Shown here: piece by piece, positions 1 to 7,105 of the stretch
Layout of the letters: each line of letters starts with the position of its first letter
Numbering within the stretch: the stretch's first letter is position 1
IMG/VR virus record: IMGVR_UViG_3300020202_000075
Coordinates: 1-64,000 of that record
Direction: 5' to 3' (one strand)
Length of the DNA: 64,000 bases
Source: a virus
Translations under genes and position numbers: made by a program
The notes under the pieces: model-generated
Told to the model about the DNA's origin: nothing
The model's database searches: none
What the model saw: the letters and a program-made list of their open reading frames with translations, nothing else

Positions 1-217
1 TCTACTACCCCAAAAGGACGACCGGAGGCGCCGCATGTCCCGGCGGCGTTCATAAACGCCATTGCCGAGGAAGGCACCAAGGCCGAGGCGGTCGAATGGC
101 TGCAAAAGACGTGGAACGAACTGTGCCGCGCCGAGAGCGAGATCAGGAAGGTGCGGGAAGACCTTGAGCGCGCGGTGAGCAACCACGCCGCCGACCTGTC
201 CCTAGCACGGTCGGAGA
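1..217. repeat. 217-bp perfect direct repeat, left copy
   Basis: Identical base for base to 45201-45417; the copies diverge at 218 / 45418. It lies in coding sequence: both copies encode the same N-terminal half of a small early phage protein whose C-terminal halves then differ. The window starts inside the repeat, so the true left boundary is unknown. The spacing of exactly 45,200 bp fits the genome length of one circular phage. Confidence 0.97.
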
Positions 218-420
218 TCGAGCGCAGCCTTTGGGTGCCGGTGAGCGAGCGCCTGCCTGAAGGTGACGCCGACGTTCTGACCATCGACCGCGACGGCAAG
301 GTCCACGGCAAGCCGGCGCACTCCGTCCGCACCGACTCGACGTTCGCCATGCGGGCAGGAAACAAGCCCTTCTACACCCACTGGATGCCGCTACCCGCCG
401 CGCCGGAGCCGAAGCCGTGA
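1..420 (+). CDS. Early phage protein with C-terminal DUF551 domain (5' end outside window)
   Basis: The frame is open from base 1 to TGA at 418-420. The C-terminal half carries the DUF551 signature (WVPVSERLPE followed by a VL and later a W-P pattern), a domain common in small early proteins of temperate phages with no known function. The N-terminal half is a charged helix identical to that of the gene at 45183. If phage A is circular, the missing start is the GTG at 45183 and the full protein would be 145 residues. The next gene overlaps by GTGA. Confidence 0.8.
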   Translation, partial: STTPKGRPEAPHVPAAFINAIAEEGTKAEAVEWLQKTWNELCRAESEIRKVREDLERAVSNHAADLSLARSEIERSLWVPVSERLPEGDADVLTIDRDGKVHGKPAHSVRTDSTFAMRAGNKPFYTHWMPLPAAPEPKP

Positions 421-533
421 GCCGCTGCAAAACCGAACAGGAGTGCCAGAACATGCCGTGGTGCAGCCGCGACAACCGCTGCTACAAGGACGACTCTACG
501 GCGCGTTCCTCGTCCGACGATAAGGACGGTTAG
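417..533 (+). CDS. Small cysteine-rich protein (38 aa)
   Basis: GTG start overlapping the previous stop as GTGA. The product has four cysteines in its first 25 residues and an acidic, serine-rich tail. Support is the coupled start and position within a compact early operon. No family recognised. Confidence 0.5.
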   Translation: MSRCKTEQECQNMPWCSRDNRCYKDDSTARSSSDDKDG

Positions 534-539
534 GAACCC

Positions 540-689
540 GTGATACCTAGCTTCTACCGATGGCCGAAAACCGGCGGATTTCCTCAGTTCGTCTACTTCG
601 CTGACGGCTTGGCGATGCTCTACGGGCCGTTCTGGGCCCGGAAGGCGAAGCCGCGATACATCTACATGCCATACGAGAGCCTGCGTTGA
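540..689 (+). CDS. Small aromatic-rich phage protein (49 aa)
   Basis: GTG start six bases after the preceding stop. The product is rich in Tyr, Phe and Trp and basic near its end. Its TGA overlaps the TTG start of the methyltransferase (TTGA), suggesting translational coupling. Function unknown. Confidence 0.5.
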   Translation: MIPSFYRWPKTGGFPQFVYFADGLAMLYGPFWARKAKPRYIYMPYESLR

Positions 690-1348
690 GAATCGAGCGC
701 ATCGGCAACGCGACGCTGATCCTCGGGGACTGCCTGCAGGCAGAGCTTCCGCGCGATGCCGCCGTGGTGTCCGACCCACCATACGGCATGAACGCAGATA
801 CCGACAGCAAGCGGTTCAGCGGCGGCGAGCGTGAGCACCAGCGAGGGCCGGGACGGGTATGGCAACCCATCGAAGGCGACGCGCAGCCTTTCGACCCGTC
901 GCCGTGGCTCGCCTATGACCGCGTAATCCTTTGGGGTGCCAACCACTTCGGCCAGCGCCTTCCGGTCGGCACGACGCTGGTTTGGATCAAGAAGGACGAC
1001 CACCTTTTCGCCACGTTCCTGAGCGACGCTGAAATCGGCTGGCAGAAGGGCGGGCACGGCGTCTATTGCTTCCGCAAGTCGTTCCCTCCCCCGGTCAGGA
1101 TCATGGAGTACGACGGCGTACAGGCCGCCCACCCGACGCAGAAGCCTATCGGCCTGATGGCGTGGTGCATCGAGCGCCTGAAGCGCCCTAGCGTGATCCT
1201 GGACCCGTACATGGGCAGCGGGAGCACGGGCATTGCCGCCGTCACGATGGGGCTGGAATTCGTCGGCGTAGAGGTCCACGAACCATATTTCAACGTCGCC
1301 TGTGAGCGCATCGAGCGGGCGCAACGTCAGGAACGGCTATTCGCATGA
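686..1348 (+). CDS. DNA N6-adenine/N4-cytosine methyltransferase
   Basis: A 220-residue amino-methyltransferase. The catalytic motif IV SDPPYG is near residue 29 and the SAM-binding motif LDPYMGSGSTG near residue 172, so catalytic precedes SAM motif (beta-class order). AHPTQKP lies just before motif I, as in many phage enzymes. It probably protects phage DNA from host restriction. The start is a TTG overlapping the previous stop; no ATG fits the domain start. Phage B has a C5-cytosine methyltransferase (46757-47887) in its corresponding early region. No restriction partner is seen. Confidence 0.9.
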   Translation: MRIERIGNATLILGDCLQAELPRDAAVVSDPPYGMNADTDSKRFSGGEREHQRGPGRVWQPIEGDAQPFDPSPWLAYDRVILWGANHFGQRLPVGTTLVWIKKDDHLFATFLSDAEIGWQKGGHGVYCFRKSFPPPVRIMEYDGVQAAHPTQKPIGLMAWCIERLKRPSVILDPYMGSGSTGIAAVTMGLEFVGVEVHEPYFNVACERIERAQRQERLFA

Positions 1349-1554
1349 GCCGCGAATTGGCATGGAGCCTCGGCATGCGCGGGTACTGGATCAACCGCAG
1401 CGGCTCGCTGACGGTAACGTTCTACACGCCCGGCCTATGGGAGAGATTCGTTGAGGGCCTACTCCATGACCGGCAGTGGGTAGCGTATGCCGCACCGCAC
1501 CTAAGCCGTCCTTCCACACAGAACGTCCCTTTTCAACCAAGGAGTAAACGATGA
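1345..1554 (+). CDS. Small early phage protein (69 aa)
   Basis: ATG overlaps the methyltransferase stop (ATGA), and its own stop overlaps the next start the same way. The N-terminal half contains a compact Trp/Tyr-rich stretch. The 3' end of the frame runs through a 20-bp element (1502-1521) that recurs at 47894-47913 in phage B, so the last 17 residues may be constrained as DNA or RNA. Function unknown. Confidence 0.6.
   Translation: MSRELAWSLGMRGYWINRSGSLTVTFYTPGLWERFVEGLLHDRQWVAYAAPHLSRPSTQNVPFQPRSKR
1502..1521 (+). promoter_or_regulatory. 20-bp leader element shared by phages A and B (copy 1)
   Basis: TAAGCCGTCCTTCCACACAG is identical at 47894-47913. In both phages it lies downstream of a methyltransferase gene and 15-30 bases before a strong AAGGAGTA ribosome site and the next ATG. 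It could be a conserved leader or a recombination linker; the role is inferred from position only. Confidence 0.5.
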
Positions 1555-1871
1555 ACGAAGCAGCCGCAGCATCTGACATAGCCAAGGCGTATGCCGCACA
1601 GGCGCAGCGCGAGAAACATTGGGAAGAATGCGATCCCGGCGAGAAGATCGAGCGCCTGCGTGACGAGGTAGCCCGCCTCCTCCACCTGAACACGGCCCTG
1701 TCAGAGCTTGCCGAGCACCTGATGCAGCACCAGCACGGCAGCGACGGCGCGCTGCTCACCCCCATGCGGCACCCGCTGGCGAATCGCGCTCAGTCCGCGA
1801 TGATCGGCAGCGGCACGTTTTCTGGCCGCATCGGAAGCAGGATCGCCAACAAGTGGGAGCGCGGTTCCTAG
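1551..1871 (+). CDS. Early phage protein, helical N-terminus (106 aa)
   Basis: The ATG follows an AAGGAGTAAACG ribosome site. The N-terminal 65 residues are predicted helical or coiled (alternating E, R, L and A). The remainder is Gly/Ser/Arg-rich. Function unknown. Confidence 0.7.
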   Translation: MNEAAAASDIAKAYAAQAQREKHWEECDPGEKIERLRDEVARLLHLNTALSELAEHLMQHQHGSDGALLTPMRHPLANRAQSAMIGSGTFSGRIGSRIANKWERGS

Positions 1872-1874
1872 CCG

Positions 1875-1994
1875 TTGTACGTAGCATGTATACCGATTTC
1901 TGGACGCACCCCGGCGCAAGCCGAGAAGTCCATGCCGGCGGAGATGGTGCGGTACGACCCGGCCCCCGAGTGCAAGGGAGTAAACGCGGCATGA
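1875..1994 (+). CDS. Possible small protein (TTG start, 39 aa)
   Basis: A frame beginning three bases after the previous stop and ending with TGA that overlaps the next ATG (ATGA). Composition is protein-like (AEKSMPAEMVRYDPAPEC). The start is uncertain: TTG at 1875 or an internal ATG. Confidence 0.4.
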   Translation: MYVACIPISGRTPAQAEKSMPAEMVRYDPAPECKGVNAA

Positions 1995-2161
1995 GAAAGC
2001 CTGGAGCCAGAAGGTCCGTCCTAGCCGTCCGTGGGGCACCCGCAGATAAGAAAGCGGCCCCGGAGTACCACGGCGGCGGGTTTGATGGACACGCACGGAA
2101 CGGCTTGACACCCCGGAGAGACGGGGACGGACATTGCATATCAAACAGCGAGGCCAAGTGA
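1991..2161 (+). CDS. Small basic protein (56 aa)
   Basis: ATGA overlap at its start and GTGA overlap at its end place it in the coupled series. It is rich in Arg, Gly and His with no domain recognised. Composition is less convincing than its neighbours. Confidence 0.4.
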   Translation: MRKPGARRSVLAVRGAPADKKAAPEYHGGGFDGHARNGLTPRRDGDGHCISNSEAK

Positions 2162-2310
2162 AACTGAACTGGCGAGAAAACGAAACGCTGCGGCGCTGGT
2201 CGATGACGGATGCACCGTGGTGGCAGTTCTGGATGCCGCAGAGCGGGCCGCTTGGTGGGCTGATCGGTGGCTTCGTAATCACGGTCGCGCTGATCGCTGT
2301 GTTTGGGTAA
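2158..2310 (+). CDS. Small single-pass membrane protein (50 aa)
   Basis: GTG start overlapping the upstream stop. A charged, Trp-rich N-terminus is followed by a hydrophobic helix over the last 22 residues (LGGLIGGFVITVALIAVFG), probably anchored in the inner membrane. Small membrane proteins in this position are common in temperate phages; the role is unknown. Confidence 0.6.
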   Translation: MKLNWRENETLRRWSMTDAPWWQFWMPQSGPLGGLIGGFVITVALIAVFG

Positions 2311-2337
2311 GCGCGACGACATACCGGAGCGTCCCTA

Positions 2338-2550
2338 ATGCGTGAATGGCTGGTGATCCAGAGCAGCATGAAGAACGCCGTGTTCGCCCCCGAGGAGGCG
2401 AAGAAAACCAAGGGCTACATCCCGCGTGACGTGGCCGAGAATCTTCTAGGGCGCAGCATGGAAGGAACCGTTTGGTTCACGCGCGAGGAAGGCGAAGCGA
2501 TGCGTGCTCACCCTGAATGGCGCGAACAGCTTGATGGAGATAACGGCTAA
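2338..2550 (+). CDS. Hypothetical early phage protein (70 aa)
   Basis: Soluble and acidic; its stop overlaps the next start (TAATG). Its last codons share the 15-bp stretch GATGGAGATAACGGC (2533-2547) with phage B (48840-48854), another local trace of exchange between the two genomes. Confidence 0.65.
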   Translation: MREWLVIQSSMKNAVFAPEEAKKTKGYIPRDVAENLLGRSMEGTVWFTREEGEAMRAHPEWREQLDGDNG

Positions 2551-2834
2551 TGGCTCAATTCACGCATTCGCTTTGCGAGGAAGTCATCCGCACCAATGGC
2601 AAGTGCGGCTTGACCATGAACGAAACCGTGCAAATGGCGAAGCTGGCACTCCGGGCGCTCAAGAACGAGAACCCGCTACTGCTCGATGCCATGCGCTACC
2701 GTTGGCTGCGTGAAGCTGCCGCCGACGTAGACATGAGCAATCTCCTGCGCGATGGTGGCGCGGAAATGGACGCCAACATCGACGCCAGGATGGGCGGTAG
2801 TTCTGGACCTCAGCACGGCGAAGGAGGCAAGTGA
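2550..2834 (+). CDS. Hypothetical early phage protein (94 aa)
   Basis: The N-terminal half is helical and contains the pattern DAMRYRWLREAA, seen in many short early phage proteins of unknown role. The C-terminus is low complexity (Gly/Asp). TGATG overlap with the next gene. Confidence 0.65.
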   Translation: MAQFTHSLCEEVIRTNGKCGLTMNETVQMAKLALRALKNENPLLLDAMRYRWLREAAADVDMSNLLRDGGAEMDANIDARMGGSSGPQHGEGGK

Positions 2835-3058
2835 TGCCGCAATGCCCGAGAACGGGAAACTGGTGCATGACGTGCTACCTCGGCTGCATCTTCCAAGGTC
2901 AGCCATCACAGCCATACGTCGCGCCGAACATGGGCTGGCAATGTCCGAAGTGTGGCCGGTGCAATGCGCCGGTCGTCATGCAATGCCCGTGCGGGCCGAA
3001 CGTCACCAGCGCGGGTTCTTCGCTTACCGCCGCAGACAGCGAGGGGAAACCGAAATGA
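2834..3058 (+). CDS. Zinc-ribbon-like small protein (74 aa)
   Basis: AGGAGG at 2822-2827 favours ATG 2834 over the GTG at 2831. Two CxxC-type pairs (CPKCGRCNAP and MQCPC) and further N-terminal cysteines suggest a small zinc-binding fold. Partner and function unknown. Confidence 0.6.
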   Translation: MPQCPRTGNWCMTCYLGCIFQGQPSQPYVAPNMGWQCPKCGRCNAPVVMQCPCGPNVTSAGSSLTAADSEGKPK

Positions 3059-3243
3059 ACGTGAGGATGGAGTATCACCCACGCACTAACACGACGCTAC
3101 AGCAGATCACCGTTCAAGGCGCGACCTACGTCTTGGCCGAGGAACTGAAACTGAAGAGCGGCAAGCGGTACATTGTGGAACTGTGCGACGGCAACGCCAT
3201 GCTGTACGAGCTTGTCGCCAAGACCCCGGCGATAGAACGATGA
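3055..3243 (+). CDS. Hypothetical early phage protein (62 aa)
   Basis: ATG start overlapping the upstream stop (ATGA). A mixed beta-rich sequence with no recognised domain. The shared 4-base overlaps before and after make it a convincing member of the coupled early operon. Confidence 0.6.
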   Translation: MNVRMEYHPRTNTTLQQITVQGATYVLAEELKLKSGKRYIVELCDGNAMLYELVAKTPAIER

Positions 3244-3407
3244 GCAGTGCTCTGGAGACGGCGAAGGAGTGCGCGAAGTGGGTAGGCGCGGTGCTTGGCG
3301 TTCTTCTAATGATCGTCATCGCGCCGCTGGTGCTGATCTGGAAAATCTTCGGGCCGATGGTCATCGACATGAAGAAGGTCATCGACGGCGAGATGGACCT
3401 GTGGTGA
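3240..3407 (+). CDS. Small membrane protein (55 aa)
   Basis: An amphipathic N-terminal helix precedes a strongly hydrophobic segment (residues about 15-38, GAVLGVLLMIVIAPLVLIW) and a charged C-terminus, so a single-pass inner-membrane protein. It starts by ATGA overlap and ends by TGATG overlap. Confidence 0.6.
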   Translation: MSSALETAKECAKWVGAVLGVLLMIVIAPLVLIWKIFGPMVIDMKKVIDGEMDLW

Positions 3408-3625
3408 TGGACCGTGCCCTGAAGCGCGCTAGGGACCGCGTGTTCCGGGCCGCGCTGGCCTGCGTCAACAAAAAGGGGCACGCATTCCTGTTCGCCCGTC
3501 AGGACGTGAACCTCTACGTCATTGACCGCGCCAAGTTTCAGCGCCTTGAGGAAGCCGTTTCCAAGTACCGAGAGGCCCTGAAGAAATGGCCTCGCCGTTC
3601 CTCAAACACTGCTCGGGGAAAATGA
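3407..3625 (+). CDS. Small basic early protein (72 aa)
   Basis: Its first codons (ATGGACCGTGCCCTGAAGC) are identical to the start of the gene at 49716 in phage B, after which the sequences diverge. Basic and helical. The stop overlaps the next ATG (ATGA). Function unknown. Confidence 0.6.
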   Translation: MDRALKRARDRVFRAALACVNKKGHAFLFARQDVNLYVIDRAKFQRLEEAVSKYREALKKWPRRSSNTARGK

Positions 3626-4065
3626 GCGAACTGCTCCTCGCCGGAAAGGACTACTTCACCGAGGAGGAAGCGGCGGCTTACTGCTGCGTGTCCGCTGACA
3701 AGTTCTTTGTCGTGGCTGGGGCGTATGGGCTAACCGGCCCCAAGTACAGCCGGGAGGATCTGCGCGGCGCTATCGAGGAAGCATTCGCCAACCCAGCCGC
3801 CCACAGGCAGCGCATCGCGGATTTCTTGCCACGCGACTACGGCATAGCCAAGGCCATTCGCACCCCCGCTTGGGCAGACCGGAAAGCCATAGCGGCGGTC
3901 TACAAGGCGGCAAGGCAGTTAACCAAGGCGACAGGCATCAAGTACGCCGTAGACCACATCATCCCTCTACGTGGGTCCAAGGTTAGCGGCCTGCACGTCC
4001 ACAACAACCTGCAAGTCATCACTGCCTCCGCGAACAGCGCGAAGCACAACAAGTACCAGCCGTGA
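3622..4065 (+). CDS. HNH-type protein with N-terminal helical module
   Basis: 147 residues from the ATG overlapping the upstream stop. The C-terminal region carries the HNH signature DHIIPLRG, a GLHV-N-NLQVI strand and AKHNK, matching free-standing phage HNH nucleases and resembling the HNH gene at 21126-21704. The N-terminus (TEEEAAAYCCVSADKF) looks like a helix-turn-helix or excisionase-type module. It may be a homing or DNA-processing nuclease; it sits two genes upstream of the integrase. Confidence 0.8.
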   Translation: MSELLLAGKDYFTEEEAAAYCCVSADKFFVVAGAYGLTGPKYSREDLRGAIEEAFANPAAHRQRIADFLPRDYGIAKAIRTPAWADRKAIAAVYKAARQLTKATGIKYAVDHIIPLRGSKVSGLHVHNNLQVITASANSAKHNKYQP

Positions 4066-4295
4066 TCCCAAAGGAGTTCTTCACGCCGGAAGAGCTTGCC
4101 GAGCTGCTAGGAACCCCGCAGCCCAAGCGCCAGCGTGAACTCCTGACCGAAGCCGGGGTTCCGTTCGTACCCTCAGTCTCGGGCTACCCGAGGGTCTACC
4201 GCGACAAGTTGCTCCCCCAAGCCAAAACTGCACAGAATGACGTTTTCGACTTCGCAGCCATTGCCCGCAGGCCGTCCAAAGCAGCCAGCAAATAG
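4062..4295 (+). CDS. DUF4224 protein, excisionase-like
   Basis: GTG start overlapping the HNH stop. The sequence FFTPEELAELLGTP with a following R-x-x-x-L and PRVYRDKL matches DUF4224, a small putative DNA-binding domain usually encoded directly upstream of phage integrases. Phage B has one at 49985-50203. It may direct excision; this is inferred from context. Confidence 0.75.
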   Translation: MIPKEFFTPEELAELLGTPQPKRQRELLTEAGVPFVPSVSGYPRVYRDKLLPQAKTAQNDVFDFAAIARRPSKAASK

Positions 4296-4302
4296 AGACC
4301 TG

Positions 4303-5277
4303 ATGCCGCGCATGAAGCGGCGCGAGTCAGGCGATGGCTACCTCTATTACTACATACACGGCGACGGCTACCAAGAGCCTCTAGGAGGCGATTTCAAGGC
4401 CGCCGTGGAGAAATGGAAGCTTCTCCACTATCCAGGCGAGGACGACGCTCCTAACGGCTTCAGGAAGCTATCTGAGGCATGGGAAAAGTCCGCTACCTTC
4501 GCCGCTCTATCCCCTAAGACGCAGTACGAATACGGCTTGGCGATGGAGCGTTGGCGCGACGTGTTCAAGTCCGCCCCTCTAGAGCGCATCGGGCATGCGT
4601 CGCTAGTGGCAACCAAGCGGCAGATGAAAGCCGCGCCAACCCAGTTCAAGCGATTCAAGTCCGCCCTGTCCTCTTTCTGGTCGTGGGCTGTGGATGAGGA
4701 GGAGTTGACCGACGTTCCTAACCCCTGCCTTGGAGTTAAGGGCTACAAGACCAAGAAGCGGGGGAAGGTGAAGGTGGCAGACTGGATGTACTACGCCGTC
4801 TATGACGAGGCCGAGCAACCGTTGAAGGACTGGATGGATCTAGGCGTCGTCTGCGGCCCGAGGGTCATGGACTGCTGCAAGCTCCAGATCACCCACATCG
4901 AGCACGGCAAGCTTCACGTCAAGCATGGCAAGAAGGACACAGGGACGGTACTCCCCATCGAGGGCGACCTGAAACTCGTCATCGACCGCCTGAAGGCCCG
5001 CAAGGTGTCGAGTGTTTACCTAGTAGCCGACGAAGCAGGCCAGCCCCTTACCTATGGCCGACTGCGGGAAATGTTCGATGAGGCGATGGAGCGGGCGCTG
5101 AAGAAGAACCCCGAGATGCCGCGCTGGCAGAGGAGGGATCTGCGCGGCAAGAACGCCACCGACGCTGACACTTTACAGGAGGCTCAAGAGCGGCTTGGGC
5201 ATGACGACTCACGGACCACCGCCGCCTTCTATCGGCAGGCCATGAAAGCGAAGCCCGGGAGGCTTCCGAAGCGCTGA
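4303..5277 (+). CDS. int: Tyrosine recombinase (phage A integrase)
   Basis: 324 residues from ATG 4303; an upstream in-frame ATG at 4237 would overlap the DUF4224 gene and adds non-homologous sequence. An N-terminal arm/core-binding region (about 1-150) precedes the catalytic domain: Arg in CGPRVMDCCKL, RRDLRGKNATDAD in the H-x-x-R position, LGHDD and the nucleophile Tyr in TTAAFYRQ. It catalyses integration at the tRNA-derived att site encoded just downstream. Confidence 0.92.
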   Translation: MPRMKRRESGDGYLYYYIHGDGYQEPLGGDFKAAVEKWKLLHYPGEDDAPNGFRKLSEAWEKSATFAALSPKTQYEYGLAMERWRDVFKSAPLERIGHASLVATKRQMKAAPTQFKRFKSALSSFWSWAVDEEELTDVPNPCLGVKGYKTKKRGKVKVADWMYYAVYDEAEQPLKDWMDLGVVCGPRVMDCCKLQITHIEHGKLHVKHGKKDTGTVLPIEGDLKLVIDRLKARKVSSVYLVADEAGQPLTYGRLREMFDEAMERALKKNPEMPRWQRRDLRGKNATDADTLQEAQERLGHDDSRTTAAFYRQAMKAKPGRLPKR

Positions 5278-5481
5278 ATTTTGGACGCCGTCCTAAATAT
5301 GGACGGAGCATTCAGCGTAAGTGCTTGATTATGGTGCTGCTGGCCTGACTCGAACAGGCGACCTACTGATTACGAATTATGGTCGGCTTTGTTTGTCGTC
5401 AATGCGATAGGCGATTTACGTCCATAAAGGCGCGGCTTCTAAGGCATTGAAACGCATAGATGCCGAAGCGAATTTTGGACG
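5276..5481. repeat. Candidate integrase arm-type repeats around attP (A)
   Basis: The 12-mer GAATTTTGGACG occurs at 5276-5287 and 5470-5481, flanking the tRNA-like core. Next to the first copy lies the hairpin CCGTCC-TAAATAT-GGACGG (5288-5306), possibly the integrase terminator or an additional arm site. The 276 bases between the integrase and the holin contain only these elements and the core. Confidence 0.5.
5332..5380 (-). other. attP core: 3' half of a tRNA-Thr(CGU) gene
   Basis: On the minus strand the sequence reads as anticodon loop TTCGTAA, variable region, a TPsiC arm containing GTTCGAGTC and a 3' CCA. The 5' half (D-arm, acceptor 5' strand) is missing and the 5' anticodon stem does not pair, so it is not a complete tRNA. 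Integrases often carry the 3' tRNA end in attP so that the host gene is restored on insertion. Position beside int supports this. Confidence 0.8.
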
Positions 5482-5552
5482 GCCCCAAACCGTGGATGAT
5501 CGGCCCCTTTGTTGCAAACTATGTGCGGTGCTTGCAACAAGCGGCGCAACAA

Positions 5553-6059
5553 TCAGCGCTTCGCCAGCATCGCGTCCTTATTCTGACTCCCTGCGCTGGA
5601 CCCGAAGAAGAATTGAATGATCGCGCCCCAAGCCGTACCGAGCGCGCCCAGCATCACCAGCAGGGCCTCGGAATTAGAGGTTTTCAGGTGGCCGGTAAGC
5701 ATCCCGACCAGTATCCCGAAAAACCCGATGGTCACTAGGATAGCCAGCACCGCCGGAATCTTGCTGCGTGTATCGGCCTGCATCTTCCTAGCTGAGTCCC
5801 GGTCCCCGGCATGGATCTTCTCTAGGTCGATATCCAGCTCGCGCAACTTCACCGTGAACGCCTGCTCGGCCTGCTTGGCAGCGATGATCTGATCCCCGGT
5901 CAGGGAACCACCCTTAAAAGCCTCCTCAATGGCGTCCTGGGTGGGCTTCTCGATGCCGAGGGCCTTACCCAGCACTTCTACGGCTAGCCCTCCTACGGGG
6001 CCTGCAAGGGCCGTGGCGATGGTCGGGGCAATGCCTCTGAGTAGATCGGTGAGTTTCAT
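5553..6059 (-). CDS. Holin, 3-TM-like family
   Basis: 168 residues: a hydrophobic N-terminal stretch (about 8-30), a charged central helix (about 45-105) and two strong membrane segments (about 108-130, AILVTIGFFGILVGML, and 137-160). This matches phage holins of the holin_3TMs type. It would form inner-membrane lesions that release the lysozyme encoded next to it, which lacks a signal peptide. Confidence 0.75.
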   Translation of the reverse strand: MKLTDLLRGIAPTIATALAGPVGGLAVEVLGKALGIEKPTQDAIEEAFKGGSLTGDQIIAAKQAEQAFTVKLRELDIDLEKIHAGDRDSARKMQADTRSKIPAVLAILVTIGFFGILVGMLTGHLKTSNSEALLVMLGALGTAWGAIIQFFFGSSAGSQNKDAMLAKR

Positions 6060-6175
6060 GGTTGTACTAGCTTCCTTTGTTGTTACGTATAACTCTCATT
6101 TCCGGGCACCGCAGGCGCAGACCCTCCAAGGTCTACCGCCGTAGTAGGTTTTTACCCACCACGAATGCCGATGCT

Positions 6176-6598
6176 TCATCCCTTCTCCATCTTCGCGGCG
6201 AGCCGTTCAACCCTCTTCGGGGCTTGCGTGTACCACTTGCTGTTCCGCATCTCAGCGGCGGCGGCAGCGTAGTTGCCAGCCTCCAGCGCTGCCTTGAGCT
6301 TCTTGAACGCCGATAGACCGTCCCTGAAGATGTGCGCCATATTGAGTAGCACCGCCTTGCGCTCGTCCGTCAGGGAGTCGAAGCCGGGGAAGAACACCTT
6401 GGCAGCGGTTTCGTTCCGCACCATGTCGTTTTCCAGCAGGACGTTGATCTCGTAAGGGCTCAGTCCTCCACCCTTGCGCTTGTCGATTAGCCTGCCGACC
6501 CCGATAGTCCAGTAACCCTCGGAATCCGGGTAGGCATATGGAACGATCCCCTCGTCAATCTTCAACTGCTCGCGGGCAATGTCGCGGTAGTTACCCAT
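6176..6598 (-). CDS. GH24 (T4-type) endolysin
   Basis: 140 residues, the usual length for a muramidase endolysin. The catalytic Glu is in KIDEG (about residue 15) and the Asp/Thr element in YPDSEGYWTIGVG (about 24-36), typical E-8-D-5-T spacing. There is no signal sequence, so export depends on a holin. It overlaps the next upstream gene by 8 bases. The 117 bases between it and the holin gene hold no gene. Confidence 0.9.
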   Translation of the reverse strand: MGNYRDIAREQLKIDEGIVPYAYPDSEGYWTIGVGRLIDKRKGGGLSPYEINVLLENDMVRNETAAKVFFPGFDSLTDERKAVLLNMAHIFRDGLSAFKKLKAALEAGNYAAAAAEMRNSKWYTQAPKRVERLAAKMEKG

Positions 6599-6911
6599 TG
6601 GACAGCGGCTTGAATATCTGCACCGGCATAGGTGCTACAGACTTATCCGAGAAGTAACCCACGATCACCCCGGCGTGCTCAAAGAACAGGAAGCACCCCT
6701 CGAATGTCTTTCCGCCCTCCTGCCAAGTAGCCCTGTAGGGAAGGTTTGCCACCGCATCGAGTTTGCAGGGCTCGTCGTAGAGCGTGATCGTTATCCCCTC
6801 TACATTCGCCACGTAGCGGGGGGCGGCATTCGCCGTTCCCGAATATAGAACGATCGTTCCAACCATTAGCACGACCACCAGCAGCAACATCCCTACGTTC
6901 CACCTGTTCAT
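6591..6911 (-). CDS. Exported lysis-cassette protein (106 aa)
   Basis: A signal peptide or anchor (residues about 8-29) ends in ANAAP, so the mature domain is periplasmic. A homologous gene occupies the same position in phage B (52338-52706), conserved around VGTIVLYSG and the ANAAP cleavage site. Its place between lysozyme and a small helical gene suggests a lysis or spanin-like role, not proven. Confidence 0.7.
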   Translation of the reverse strand: MNRWNVGMLLLVVVLMVGTIVLYSGTANAAPRYVANVEGITITLYDEPCKLDAVANLPYRATWQEGGKTFEGCFLFFEHAGVIVGYFSDKSVAPMPVQIFKPLSNG

Positions 6912-7105
6912 GGCGCTACCTCTTCTTGTCGTGACTGCAAATCGTGTATTCGGTGAATCAGCTCTTCCGAAACCTTGTTGATCCGCGCAACCGTCCTCGC
7001 CAGTTCGCTCAACCGGCCATCGCGCATGTAAACCTGCAGCGCGTCGCCTAATTTGCGTAACTCCACGCAGCGCTCATTGACGTAAATGTCATTCAGGGTG
7101 CTCAT
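6908..7105 (-). CDS. Small helical protein of the lysis cassette (65 aa)
   Basis: ATG at 7105 (MSTLND) chosen over an upstream ATG inside the exonuclease frame. Almost entirely helical, heptad-like. Positional equivalent of B 52703-52915. ATGA overlaps on both sides. Function unknown. Confidence 0.65.
   Translation of the reverse strand: MSTLNDIYVNERCVELRKLGDALQVYMRDGRLSELARTVARINKVSEELIHRIHDLQSRQEEVAP

Noticed and set aside
5332-5380. Complete tRNA-Thr gene
   Set aside because: Only the 3' half is present; no D-arm or 5' acceptor strand, and the 5' anticodon stem does not pair.
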